From Sulfurospirillum sp964466465 (GTDB lineage: Bacteria > Campylobacterota > Campylobacteria > Campylobacterales > Sulfurospirillaceae), in NCBI GenBank assembly GCA_964466465.1, contig CAYXNJ010000014.1, positions 1 through 50,024 on the forward strand: a stretch of 50,024 nt of DNA. Reading direction: 5' to 3'. This document shows positions 23,481-30,968 of the stretch, one piece after another. A program made the position numbers and the translations under genes. The notes below the pieces were generated by a model. The model ran no database searches, was not told the DNA's origin, and was given only the letters and a program-made list of their open reading frames with translations. Position 1 is the first letter of the stretch; each line of letters starts with the position of its first letter.

Positions 23481-25772
23481 TTACGCTTTTTTCACTTTGA
23501 CGCCAGCAACATGCAGGTTCATACCTGAGTTTGGCGAAACCAAAGACGAGTAAAGAGAATTGCTGTTGACACCTTTGCCGTAAGCTCGTTTAAGCTCTTT
23601 ACTGACATGACCAAAACCAAAGTAAGCAAAGATCGTATCTTCTCTTACCCCTTTGGTAACAAGCGCTTTGCCTTTTTGCGTTGCGTATTTGTTATAGACT
23701 TCGATTTTATCCCCATTTTTAATGCCTAGACGCTCTGCTGTTTTGGGGTGAATCCAAACCGCTGCATCATCTAAAAGGTTATTTAACCAAAGGTTGTTAC
23801 CATTGTGAGAATTACTTCTAACCGCTGATTTACCATTAATAAAATACAACTCATCGGATTCTTTGTATTTGAAAGGCTCATAACTGAGTCCTCCTTTTTG
23901 AGAAACCTCTTGAAGCTTTTTACTAAAGAGTTGAATTTTTTGTGGGAAATCAAACGTTCCATCTTCGTTTACTTTACTTGCTGCACTTGGGAATTTTTTC
24001 ACAAACTCAGCAACACTTTTTTTCTCTTGAAGCATCAAAGGCACGCCAAAACTTGCACTGCCTGTTGCTTTGAGTTTTGCAAGAAGATCGATGTTGTCTC
24101 CCACTTGTTGCAAGCGGTAATCTTCGATGTCTTTGTATGGGAAATAAGCACCTAAGCCCATTTTTTCACCCAGTTCTTTAGCCACTCTCCACGGCGGACG
24201 ACTCTCACCAATTGGCTCTACCACTTTTTGACGACCGACAGAGTAGCTTGGGTTTTTACTACCACTAGCGGTAAACTCTTCATCTCTCTCAAGGTAAGTG
24301 GTATCTGGAAGCACAACATCGGCAAACCAAGCGGTATCGGAGACTTGAATATCATACACAACGACCAAGTCCATCGCTTTAAGTGCTTTGATGACATTTT
24401 CCATATTCGACTGGGTCATAACAGGATTGTTACGTGCAATAAACCAACCATGGAGTTTGTACCCTACATTAGGCAGTTCATTGAGTGTTGCATGAGGAAT
24501 TAACGTTACAATACCCTCACCTTTTCCTGCAAGAAAAAATTCACTGTCTTTCTCACCAATGCGGTCGATGCGTGGTACTTCTACTTTTGGATACGCTGGT
24601 GTTTTTGGTTTTTTGAGTTTAAAGGCTTTTGGGTCACCTTCGCCAATAAATTGATTGTAATAATCCGCTCCTTTAGAGAGATAATATCCACCATCTTTTT
24701 CCACTGCGCCTACAAGAGCGTTGATGATCATCATCGCACGTCGTAACTCTAACTCTTGTGGTGTAAAGGTAACACGGTGACCAAAGTCAAAGACCGCTTT
24801 TGGTGCTGCTTTAGCAAATTCACGTGCTAAGCGTTTGATAGTATCGGCTGGGATGTCGCACTCTAGCGCCATTTTTTCAGGAGTATATTCTGCAACACTA
24901 GCTTTGAGTTCTTCAAATCCTTCACAGTATTTTTCAACAAATTTTTTGTCGTAAAGATTTTCGTTAATCAACGTGTGAATAAACGCTAAAACAAATGGTA
25001 AATCATGCCCTGGTTTAATCGCATGCCACTCGGTTGATTTCGCAGCCATGGTAGAGAGTCTTGGCTCTAATGTCACCAGTTTTGCACCATGATTAAGAGC
25101 ATCCATCATTTGACGTGCATAAGAGATAACGATACCTTCAAAGAAGTTATGTCCCATGTTGATGATGTATTTTGCTTTGGAAAAATCGCGGTTTGCTGCT
25201 GCTCCAAACACATCTTTTCCCGCCATACCATACGCCAATGGACAGGTTGCCTCATGACCAAAAAGGTTATGTGAACCATACGCTTGTGCTAAATGGTGGA
25301 ACCATGTTTTTGTCCAACCACTACGTGCTGTAAACGCAACCGTATGTGCACCATGTTTTTGTTTAATTTCATCCAATTTTTTCGCAATGAAAGTGTATGC
25401 TTCGTCCCAACTGACCTCTTTCCACTTTCCTTCGCCACGTTCCCCAACACGCATAATTGGTTTAACCAAACGTTGTGGATCGTATAACTGATTAAAACCA
25501 GCACTACCACGCGCACAGACTTTACCGCCTCTGCCTTTATCGGCTGGATTACCGCGAATAAACATTCCTTTACCATCTTCCACACGCGCTTCAATGGTAC
25601 AAGAGCTTGTACACATCTCACAAATACTTGGGGTAAATTTTGTTGTTCCCTTGTACTGCTTTTTAGCCTCCTCCATCGCGCCCAGAGTGCCTGGTATCGA
25701 AGAGAGACTAGCAACTGCTGCTGCGGTAGAAGAGAGCTTTAGAAAACCTCTTCGGCTTAGCATTTGAGTCAT
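23481..25772 (-). CDS. psrA: PsrA/PhsA-type molybdopterin oxidoreductase, catalytic subunit, operon 2
   Basis: A 763-residue exported molybdoenzyme. The Tat signal is SRRGFLKLSST. The [4Fe-4S] cysteines are C51, C54, C58 and C86 (CEMCTSSC ... KVCARGSAG), and the probable Mo ligand is C177 in GHEATCPLA. The C-terminal part has YFGFGHVSKELKRAYGKG. By family it reduces polysulfide or thiosulfate in the periplasm with electrons from PsrC through PsrB. The SD AAGGATGAAAG precedes the ATG. The promoter region carries a tandem repeat (25805-25839) that it shares with tsdA but apparently not with psrA1, so the two psr operons may be controlled differently. Confidence 0.9.
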   Translation of the reverse strand: MTQMLSRRGFLKLSSTAAAVASLSSIPGTLGAMEEAKKQYKGTTKFTPSICEMCTSSCTIEARVEDGKGMFIRGNPADKGRGGKVCARGSAGFNQLYDPQRLVKPIMRVGERGEGKWKEVSWDEAYTFIAKKLDEIKQKHGAHTVAFTARSGWTKTWFHHLAQAYGSHNLFGHEATCPLAYGMAGKDVFGAAANRDFSKAKYIINMGHNFFEGIVISYARQMMDALNHGAKLVTLEPRLSTMAAKSTEWHAIKPGHDLPFVLAFIHTLINENLYDKKFVEKYCEGFEELKASVAEYTPEKMALECDIPADTIKRLAREFAKAAPKAVFDFGHRVTFTPQELELRRAMMIINALVGAVEKDGGYYLSKGADYYNQFIGEGDPKAFKLKKPKTPAYPKVEVPRIDRIGEKDSEFFLAGKGEGIVTLIPHATLNELPNVGYKLHGWFIARNNPVMTQSNMENVIKALKAMDLVVVYDIQVSDTAWFADVVLPDTTYLERDEEFTASGSKNPSYSVGRQKVVEPIGESRPPWRVAKELGEKMGLGAYFPYKDIEDYRLQQVGDNIDLLAKLKATGSASFGVPLMLQEKKSVAEFVKKFPSAASKVNEDGTFDFPQKIQLFSKKLQEVSQKGGLSYEPFKYKESDELYFINGKSAVRSNSHNGNNLWLNNLLDDAAVWIHPKTAERLGIKNGDKIEVYNKYATQKGKALVTKGVREDTIFAYFGFGHVSKELKRAYGKGVNSNSLYSSLVSPNSGMNLHVAGVKVKKA

Positions 25773-25804
25773 CTTTCATCCTTTTCATAAGATTTCATAC
25801 TGCA

Positions 25805-25839
25805 ATCTTAGAAAAGCTATGTAAATTTTATGTAAATTT
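25805..25839 (-). promoter_or_regulatory. Probable OmpR-type activator site and -10 of psrABC2
   Basis: On the coding (minus) strand two perfect AAATTTAC octamers lie three bases apart (25839-25832 and 25828-25821). The full unit is 11 bp repeated twice (25818-25839). Ten bases later comes TAAGAT (25810-25805), a usable -10. No normal -35 is present at 17 bp, so the repeats take its place, as Pho boxes do. The same layout with AAATTGAC occurs before tsdA. Confidence 0.6.
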
Positions 25840-25953
25840 GAAAGACGATTTTTAATATATATTTTTTTGATAAATTTTAAAAATAAACGACATTAGTGAG
25901 CATTTCGAGAAGATAATGACGAAGAAAACTATGATAATTTTATGTTTTTACGT

Positions 25954-27630
25954 TCAAAAAGATAATTTTTTTTGATGCCTACTTTCTATCTCTTTGTCAC
26001 TCCAAACACCATAAGAATCACGGTAAGGCTCTTTAGAAGGTATAGAGATAGATGAAGAAAGTGTTGCGACAATGCCCTTTATATCGCTCTTTTCATCATT
26101 AGCGACACAGGCTTCAAACTCTGCTAGCATCAACCCATCCTGTACCGCTTGCAATGAAGTAGAAGCCACGAGCACGCCATTTGGTTTTAAAAGTTTTCGT
26201 AATATTGTGAAAAAATCAAAGGTTACTAACGAGGCGTTGTTGCTCTCCATAAAAGGATCAAGAAAAATCACGTCAAATGACTCTTGTAAAAGCGTGATGC
26301 CATAGCGTGCTTCAACATTGAGTAATTCAACTTTTGAAAACGCATTGTCGTAAACCTTAGTATTAAAAAGTGCGTCTAAGAGAATTATATGAGAAGCATT
26401 GGGAACCATCGACTGCGAGTATTGCAAAAGCATACGATCTTGGTCGATTGCTTTTACATGTAACCTGTTTTGCGCTAAGTCTTGAGCCATTTCTAATGCA
26501 CAAAACGTATTATAGCCCATGCCAAAGCCTATATCTAAAAGTTTTACATCGCCCTTTTTAAGGCGATTTTTGAGATCTGATTTTTCAATAAACAGCTCTT
26601 TGGCTTGCCTATACGCACCCGATTTTGGGTGATAATAGTCACGATACGTTTCATTCCATAACGTAGTACTTCCATCATCCAAAAGAATAGGAGAGCCTTT
26701 GCCAATAGTATAACTCTTAAAAGGGCTTATCGTCAAATCTCCTTGCACAATTCCACGATAGCGCATACTTTGAACAACATACTCTCCAAACTGCCCTTTT
26801 GCCATATGCCACTTAGGAGCTACAAGCTCTTTGTCTGGCGTATCGGTTGCAAGCCTTAAAATAGGGATGTGTGAAGGAATAATGCGTAACAACTCCATAA
26901 GCGCTTCGGCATATTCGTATTCGCCTAAAAGAGCAAAAGGACTTTTAGCATACTCACGTGCCAAATCGGTATTGTGAATGATATGAAGGTTGTGAAATTT
27001 GATGCCATGAATGCCCGCATCAACTAAACCTTGAACGCTTTGTTTCCACATAGCAGGCGTTTCATGCGGTAGCCCAATAATAAGATGGGCATAGACTTTT
27101 AAACCCTGCTCATGTAAGCGCTTAATGGCTTCAAGAGAACACGCTGCGTTGTGTCCTCGGTTCATTCGTACTAAACTTTCATCGTGCAAGCTTTGAACAC
27201 CTAATTCCACTACAACATCTATTTTTTGACTCATTTCGCGCAAATATTCCAAAGTTCCTGATGTGAGACAATCAGGGCGTGTTCCGATATGAAAGGCATC
27301 AAACGCATAAAGGCTTAAGAGTTTTTCATACGCCTCTTTTTGTTTGAGCAAAGATGCGAAGGTTCCAGTATAGGCTTGAATGTAGAGTGCGAACGAAGAG
27401 GCTTTGTAACGTCTTTTTGCAAAAGAGAGTGCTTTTTGTATCTGCTCTTCCACGTTGTTAGCATCGGCAATTTGAGCCGCACGAGCGCCATGTTCAGGGC
27501 AAAAAGAACACCCGCCCGTGCCATCTTTTTCACGGTTGGGACAGCCAAATTCTAAATTGACAGGAATGCTAAAAAGTGCTTTGCCATACACATGTTGCAT
27601 ATGTGCTTTATGGCTAAGATAGGGAAGCAT
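25954..27630 (-). CDS. Radical SAM (MnmL/YtqA-like)-methyltransferase (MnmC1-like) fusion
   Basis: A 558-residue two-domain enzyme. Residues 1-~300 are a TIGR01212/YtqA-type radical SAM domain with C30, C41 and C44 in CPNREKDGTGGCSFC, then GTRPDCLTSGTLEYL and VVELGVQSLHDESLVRMNRGH. Residues ~305-558 resemble the MnmC methyltransferase domain: YYHPKSGAYRQAKELFIEK, SAM-binding LLDIGFGMGYNTFC and IFLDPFMESNNASLVTFDFF. In Bacillus subtilis, adjacent ytqA and ytqB (MnmL, MnmM) complete mnm5s2U at the tRNA wobble position. The fusion suggests the same two steps, cmnm5U to nm5U to mnm5U. The ATG overlaps the ygbA-like stop by one base (TAATG). Confidence 0.82.
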   Translation of the reverse strand: MLPYLSHKAHMQHVYGKALFSIPVNLEFGCPNREKDGTGGCSFCPEHGARAAQIADANNVEEQIQKALSFAKRRYKASSFALYIQAYTGTFASLLKQKEAYEKLLSLYAFDAFHIGTRPDCLTSGTLEYLREMSQKIDVVVELGVQSLHDESLVRMNRGHNAACSLEAIKRLHEQGLKVYAHLIIGLPHETPAMWKQSVQGLVDAGIHGIKFHNLHIIHNTDLAREYAKSPFALLGEYEYAEALMELLRIIPSHIPILRLATDTPDKELVAPKWHMAKGQFGEYVVQSMRYRGIVQGDLTISPFKSYTIGKGSPILLDDGSTTLWNETYRDYYHPKSGAYRQAKELFIEKSDLKNRLKKGDVKLLDIGFGMGYNTFCALEMAQDLAQNRLHVKAIDQDRMLLQYSQSMVPNASHIILLDALFNTKVYDNAFSKVELLNVEARYGITLLQESFDVIFLDPFMESNNASLVTFDFFTILRKLLKPNGVLVASTSLQAVQDGLMLAEFEACVANDEKSDIKGIVATLSSSISIPSKEPYRDSYGVWSDKEIESRHQKKLSF

Positions 27631-27977
27631 TACTTGGAAAAGAGTTTTCGTATTTTGGTAAGACCTAAGTGCATGCCACTAAACATCATCACGTTAGCCA
27701 TTTTTTTCCACATGGGTTTTTCATAACAAGGATCAGGACATTTTCGACAACTTGGTTTGTTTTCATGTGGACAATTTTTAAGTCTGCCATACGCATAAAG
27801 GAAAAGTGTTTCGCACTCTTCACAGATATGATACGGCAATTCACACAATGCCTCTTCTTTAAAACTAACTTCCAATACACCTTTTTTTTTAGGCACATCG
27901 TGATGTTTTTTATCACAATGCAATTGAATAAAACGGTGCAAAGTTTGTGTGTCTGAAAGGAGTTTTTCTTTATTCAT
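27630..27977 (-). CDS. ygbA: YgbA-family (nitrous oxide-stimulated promoter) protein
   Basis: A 115-residue cytoplasmic protein of the family named after a nitrous-oxide-stimulated promoter; E. coli YgbA belongs to it and is linked to recovery from nitrosative stress. The matching features are CDKKHH near residue 21, ICEECETLFLYAYGRLKNCPH and NKPSCRKCPDPCYEKPMWKKM, a Cys-rich probable metal site. The gene has a weak SD. A TATAGT lies about 30 bases before the ATG, next to copy 2 of the palindromic repeat. It is coupled to the downstream radical SAM fusion by a one-base overlap. Confidence 0.85.
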   Translation of the reverse strand: MNKEKLLSDTQTLHRFIQLHCDKKHHDVPKKKGVLEVSFKEEALCELPYHICEECETLFLYAYGRLKNCPHENKPSCRKCPDPCYEKPMWKKMANVMMFSGMHLGLTKIRKLFSK

Positions 27978-28018
27978 TAAGGCTCTTTTTTAGTTTTTAC
28001 TATAGTTTTTACAAAACT

Positions 28019-28064
28019 CTTAACACGCTTTGAAAGCAAAGCTTTCAAAGCTACGCTAACACTT
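28019..28064. repeat. Intergenic palindromic repeat, copy 2
   Basis: A perfect 11-bp inverted repeat (28027-28037 and 28041-28051) with an AAA loop. Read on the minus strand, it matches copy 1 (2223-2267) in the flanks AGTGT, GTAGCTT, AGCTTTGCTT and AGCGTGT. The arm bases that differ still pair within each copy. It lies just upstream of the ygbA promoter and may overlap its -35. Of the remaining gap 27978-28238, the stretch 28065-28200 has one GC-rich patch (28072-28093) without an assignable function. Confidence 0.6.
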
Positions 28065-28205
28065 GGTTTTCCTCGGCGAAATGCCCGCGCACCTTTAGTG
28101 CTTTATTTTTTTGCAACTTTAGTTTTGTAATGTATATTATAAAGAAATAGTCTAAACATAAAGTCATGACGTAGAAGAAATGAAGATTTTTAAAGAAGTG
28201 ACATT

Positions 28206-28230
28206 ATGTGGCAGAGTATCTCTGCCACAT
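28206..28230 (-). terminator. Hairpin terminator after tsdA
   Basis: A perfect 11-bp stem (28206-28216 and 28220-28230) with a 3-base loop begins nine bases past the tsdA stop. On the minus strand the following bases are mixed (AATGTCACTTCTTT) rather than a clean T run, so termination may be inefficient or the hairpin may instead protect the 3' end. Confidence 0.55.
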
Positions 28231-28238
28231 GTTAGCAA

Positions 28239-29243
28239 TTATTGCTCTTTTTTTGCAGGAATAATAATGCCTTGATACGGGCCAAACTTGTGTTGGTGAC
28301 GATTTTTACCATCATCGTATGGTCCAACATCACTATCAGGAACTTTTACTTTAAGATCAGGAAAATCTTTTTCACGGTTTGCTTTCACATCACGCGGTTT
28401 ATCATAGTTGTTGATATACGCAGCAACGTTATACGCTTGTTCATCGGTTAGAATACGATTTTTATTGTCAGCACCCAAAGGCATATTGGCTGCAATCCAG
28501 TCAGCAGCGCGAATGACTCTATACATACCCGCACCTGTGTTGTACGTGTCTTTTCCCCAAAGTGGTGGGAATTCGTAACCATTGGCCTTACCTTCACGCT
28601 TGACACCTTCACCATTTACACCATGACATGAAGCACAAAACTCTTTGTAAACTTTTTCGCCTTTGATAGGATCAGCGGCTTGAGTCATAATCATCTTACG
28701 ATTGACTTGTGGAAACTCAGCACCTTCTACTTTTGCACCCACGGGAATACCTTGCGCTAACCAGTACATATACGTGACGATAGCACGCATCTCTTTACCA
28801 TCTTCAGGCAGAGGCTTACCATTCATACTGCGTTCCATACAACCGTTCACTCGCCCTTCAATGCTTCCGATGGTTTCATCACGGTTGCGGTATTGTGGAA
28901 AGTTAGGAAATGTTGCCATAAAAGGACCAGACCATTTTTTAGTCCCTGCTTCTTGGTGACAGGATGAACAAGCAAGGTTATTTCCCGCATAACGCATTTT
29001 AGGATCAGCCACTTCAGGGCCAATATATTTATACGTTTCATTCACCAGTGCTTTACCATAACGCACAGTATCACCAAAAAGATTGTTAGGAATGGTACTC
29101 TCATCAGGCGCTTTCCAATCTTTCACAACTACTGGTTTGAATCCTTTGTCTGAACGCTTAGCTAATTCTGCCGTATCTAGTGCAAAAAGCCCGCTTGCAC
29201 ATGATGCAATAAGTGCAAAACGCACTATAGAATCCAATTTCAT
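28239..29243 (-). CDS. tsdA: TsdA-type dihaem cytochrome c (thiosulfate dehydrogenase/tetrathionate reductase)
   Basis: A 334-residue periplasmic dihaem cytochrome c. After a signal peptide (cleavage near LFALD) come haem sites C92-x2-C95-H96 (CSSCH) and C203-x2-C206-H207 (CASCH). C135 in RVNGCMERSMNG is the expected Cys axial ligand of the catalytic haem, the hallmark of TsdA; M254 in NMPLG probably ligates haem 2. Family members interconvert thiosulfate and tetrathionate, and the Campylobacter jejuni form works mainly as a tetrathionate reductase. A strong SD (AAGGAGGCATT) precedes the ATG. It is divergent from the cassette B sensor genes, with a shared control region. Confidence 0.88.
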   Translation of the reverse strand: MKLDSIVRFALIASCASGLFALDTAELAKRSDKGFKPVVVKDWKAPDESTIPNNLFGDTVRYGKALVNETYKYIGPEVADPKMRYAGNNLACSSCHQEAGTKKWSGPFMATFPNFPQYRNRDETIGSIEGRVNGCMERSMNGKPLPEDGKEMRAIVTYMYWLAQGIPVGAKVEGAEFPQVNRKMIMTQAADPIKGEKVYKEFCASCHGVNGEGVKREGKANGYEFPPLWGKDTYNTGAGMYRVIRAADWIAANMPLGADNKNRILTDEQAYNVAAYINNYDKPRDVKANREKDFPDLKVKVPDSDVGPYDDGKNRHQHKFGPYQGIIIPAKKEQ

Positions 29244-29272
29244 AATGCCTCCTTAAAATAATTTCTAGCACT

Positions 29273-29307
29273 ATCATACGCATCTTGTGTCAATTTATCG
29301 TCAATTT
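29273..29307 (-). promoter_or_regulatory. Probable OmpR-type activator site and -10 of tsdA
   Basis: On the tsdA coding strand two AAATTGAC octamers lie three bases apart (29307-29300 and 29296-29289), an 11-bp period. Exactly ten bases on is TATGAT (29278-29273), the likely -10. This matches the psrA2 promoter in motif, period and distance. The divergent cassette B promoter lies 19 bases to the other side, so a bound regulator could also control its own operon. Confidence 0.6.
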
Positions 29308-29326
29308 CTCTGCTTGGCATTTAAGG

Positions 29327-29359
29327 TATAATTTGGCAATGCTTTACAGGTAAAAGGAG
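29327..29359 (+). promoter_or_regulatory. Cassette B promoter -10 and deciding Shine-Dalgarno
   Basis: TATAAT at 29327-29332 is a perfect -10 on the plus strand; no good -35 lies 17 bp upstream, where the repeat region is. AAGGAG at 29354-29359 is a full SD. Five bases after it is an in-frame ATC (29365), and no ATG, GTG or TTG occurs in frame between the stop at 29329 and the ATG at 29416. Confidence 0.55.
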
Positions 29360-29364
29360 CTCTC

Positions 29365-30312
29365 ATCAAAAATTTTCGCATAGTTGCTCTTCTCATCGGA
29401 CTTTTTTGCATCGCGATGCTTACCCTTGGCTTTTTAATTTATCGTGCCAACCACAATCTCTATATTGAAGATGCTAAAAACAGTGTCGAGAGTGTGCTTG
29501 GACTGACCCAAGAATTAATTTCCCATGAGAAACAATTAGCCCTAAGCATCGCCCTCATTCTTTCTCAAAATGAAGCCCTAAAAATGGGCTATCTTAACAA
29601 TGACCGTCAACAACTTTTTGCAATTTTGCAAAACGAAATCCCAAAACTCAAAGACTATCTGCACATTGAAAACCTTGAAGTTCAACTGCATACCAAAGAT
29701 GCCAAAGCGTATGTGCGCAGTTGGGATTTTGAAGATTACGGTGATGACCTCTCCACGTTTCGTAAAGGCATTGCACTGCTTCAACACACCAAAACACCTC
29801 TTGTCGCCATTGAGCTTGGAAAACGCCTTAACATCAAAGCACTCTGCCCTATTTTTGACAAAAATGAATTTTTAGGCTCTTTAGAAGTGATCATCAATTT
29901 TGACGAAGTAGCTCAAAAACTGAGTGCCAAAAAAATCAACTTTGTGATTTTGATGGATAAAGCATTGTTAGACATTGGCGAATGGATGAAAGAACTTCCA
30001 CAAATTGATGAGTATGTCATCGTGAGCAACAACTGCGCTTCTGGTTGTGTCAATTCTTTCACCCCAATCGTTTCAACATCTACGATGCAACAAGGTTTTG
30101 CACGCTCCAATGGCGCTCTTTTTGGATTTACACCTCTGTTTGACATCGAAGCAAAACAAATAGGCTATATTGGTATTTGGTTTGGAGAATCCTTGCTCAA
30201 AGAGTCCTTACTGCTTCGAGCCACCCTCACGCCTCGCGCAGCACCTTTGCATGTCAAAACATTAGAGCCTGCTATGCAAAGCTCAACACCTCAAGAGGTA
30301 CGCATTCGATGA
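29365..30312 (+). CDS. Free-standing membrane dCache sensor protein, cassette B
   Basis: This is a paralogue of the cassette A sensor: an N-terminal membrane helix, then a dCache_3-like domain with LHTKDAKAYVRSWD, DDLSTFR, HTKTPLVAIELGK and LCPIFDKNEFLGSLE. A short tail of about 35 residues follows, without an output domain. The first ATG (29416) would cut the membrane helix in half. Starting at ATC 29365 gives KNFRIVALLIGLFCIAMLTL, a complete anchor that aligns with the MKEKRFFLSAAVMLFF start of cassette A, so I call 315 residues from ATC. It overlaps the regulator gene by four bases. Confidence 0.78.
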   Translation: MKNFRIVALLIGLFCIAMLTLGFLIYRANHNLYIEDAKNSVESVLGLTQELISHEKQLALSIALILSQNEALKMGYLNNDRQQLFAILQNEIPKLKDYLHIENLEVQLHTKDAKAYVRSWDFEDYGDDLSTFRKGIALLQHTKTPLVAIELGKRLNIKALCPIFDKNEFLGSLEVIINFDEVAQKLSAKKINFVILMDKALLDIGEWMKELPQIDEYVIVSNNCASGCVNSFTPIVSTSTMQQGFARSNGALFGFTPLFDIEAKQIGYIGIWFGESLLKESLLLRATLTPRAAPLHVKTLEPAMQSSTPQEVRIR

Positions 30313-30968
30313 AAATTTTACTCTTAGAAGATGACTACACGTACAATGAGAGCATTAAAGACTCCCTTGAAGAGATGGGTTACGAAGTGGACTCCTTTGA
30401 CGATGGACTTCTTGCTTTAGATGCGCTCTTTGAAAAACAGTACCATCTTGCCCTTTTAGACATTCGCGTTCCCAATATGGATGGTTATGAAATTCTCAAA
30501 GAGATTCGCAAAGCCAAGTTAGACCTTCCGATTATTTTTATTACTTCACTTACGGACATCAACAACCTTTCATTGGGGTATGAACTAGGATGCAACGACT
30601 ATCTACGCAAGCCTTTTTCGCTTAAAGAGCTTCAGTACCGTGTTTCGCAAACACTCAAAAGTTATCATTTGCACTCTACACTGGATGTCATTCCTCTGCC
30701 ATGTGGCTTCTCTTACCATAGCGATGACCAAAGTCTCTGGTTTGAGAATATGCAGGTTAATTTAAGTAAGTATGAACAAAAATTACTCTTTGTATTGGTG
30801 AAAAACAGGGGTAATTATATCTCCACGGAACTCATCCATGAATACGTTTGGGAAGGTAAAGAGGTTGGCGATAACGATATACGAATGCTCATTAAAAAGC
30901 TAAGGGACAAAACCGATAAAGATTTTATCATCACCGCCAAAGGCATAGGATACAAAATTGAAAAGTGA
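30309..30968 (+). CDS. OmpR-family response regulator, cassette B
   Basis: A 219-residue regulator. The receiver has LLLEDDY, the phospho-acceptor Asp in LALLDIRVPNMDG, the FITS switch and LRKPF. The winged helix has LSKYEQKLLFVLV, LIHEYVWEGKE and IKKLRDK. The frame extends upstream to 30177 within the sensor gene, but the family start is MKILLLEDD at 30309 (ATGA overlap). It is closely related to the cassette A regulator, including the VWEGKE element next to the recognition helix, so the two may bind similar DNA. The candidate targets are the tsdA and psrA2 repeats. Confidence 0.94.
   Translation: MKILLLEDDYTYNESIKDSLEEMGYEVDSFDDGLLALDALFEKQYHLALLDIRVPNMDGYEILKEIRKAKLDLPIIFITSLTDINNLSLGYELGCNDYLRKPFSLKELQYRVSQTLKSYHLHSTLDVIPLPCGFSYHSDDQSLWFENMQVNLSKYEQKLLFVLVKNRGNYISTELIHEYVWEGKEVGDNDIRMLIKKLRDKTDKDFIITAKGIGYKIEK

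Noticed and set aside
29313..29349. Possible sigma-54 promoter (TTGGCA elements) before cassette B.
   Set aside because: No GG and GC pair is 10 bases apart as required; TATAAT at 29327 explains the region better.
30177..30308. Upstream ATG giving the cassette B regulator 44 extra residues.
   Set aside because: The extension overlaps the sensor gene in another frame, and receiver domains start at MKILLLEDD; ATG 30309 forms a normal ATGA junction.
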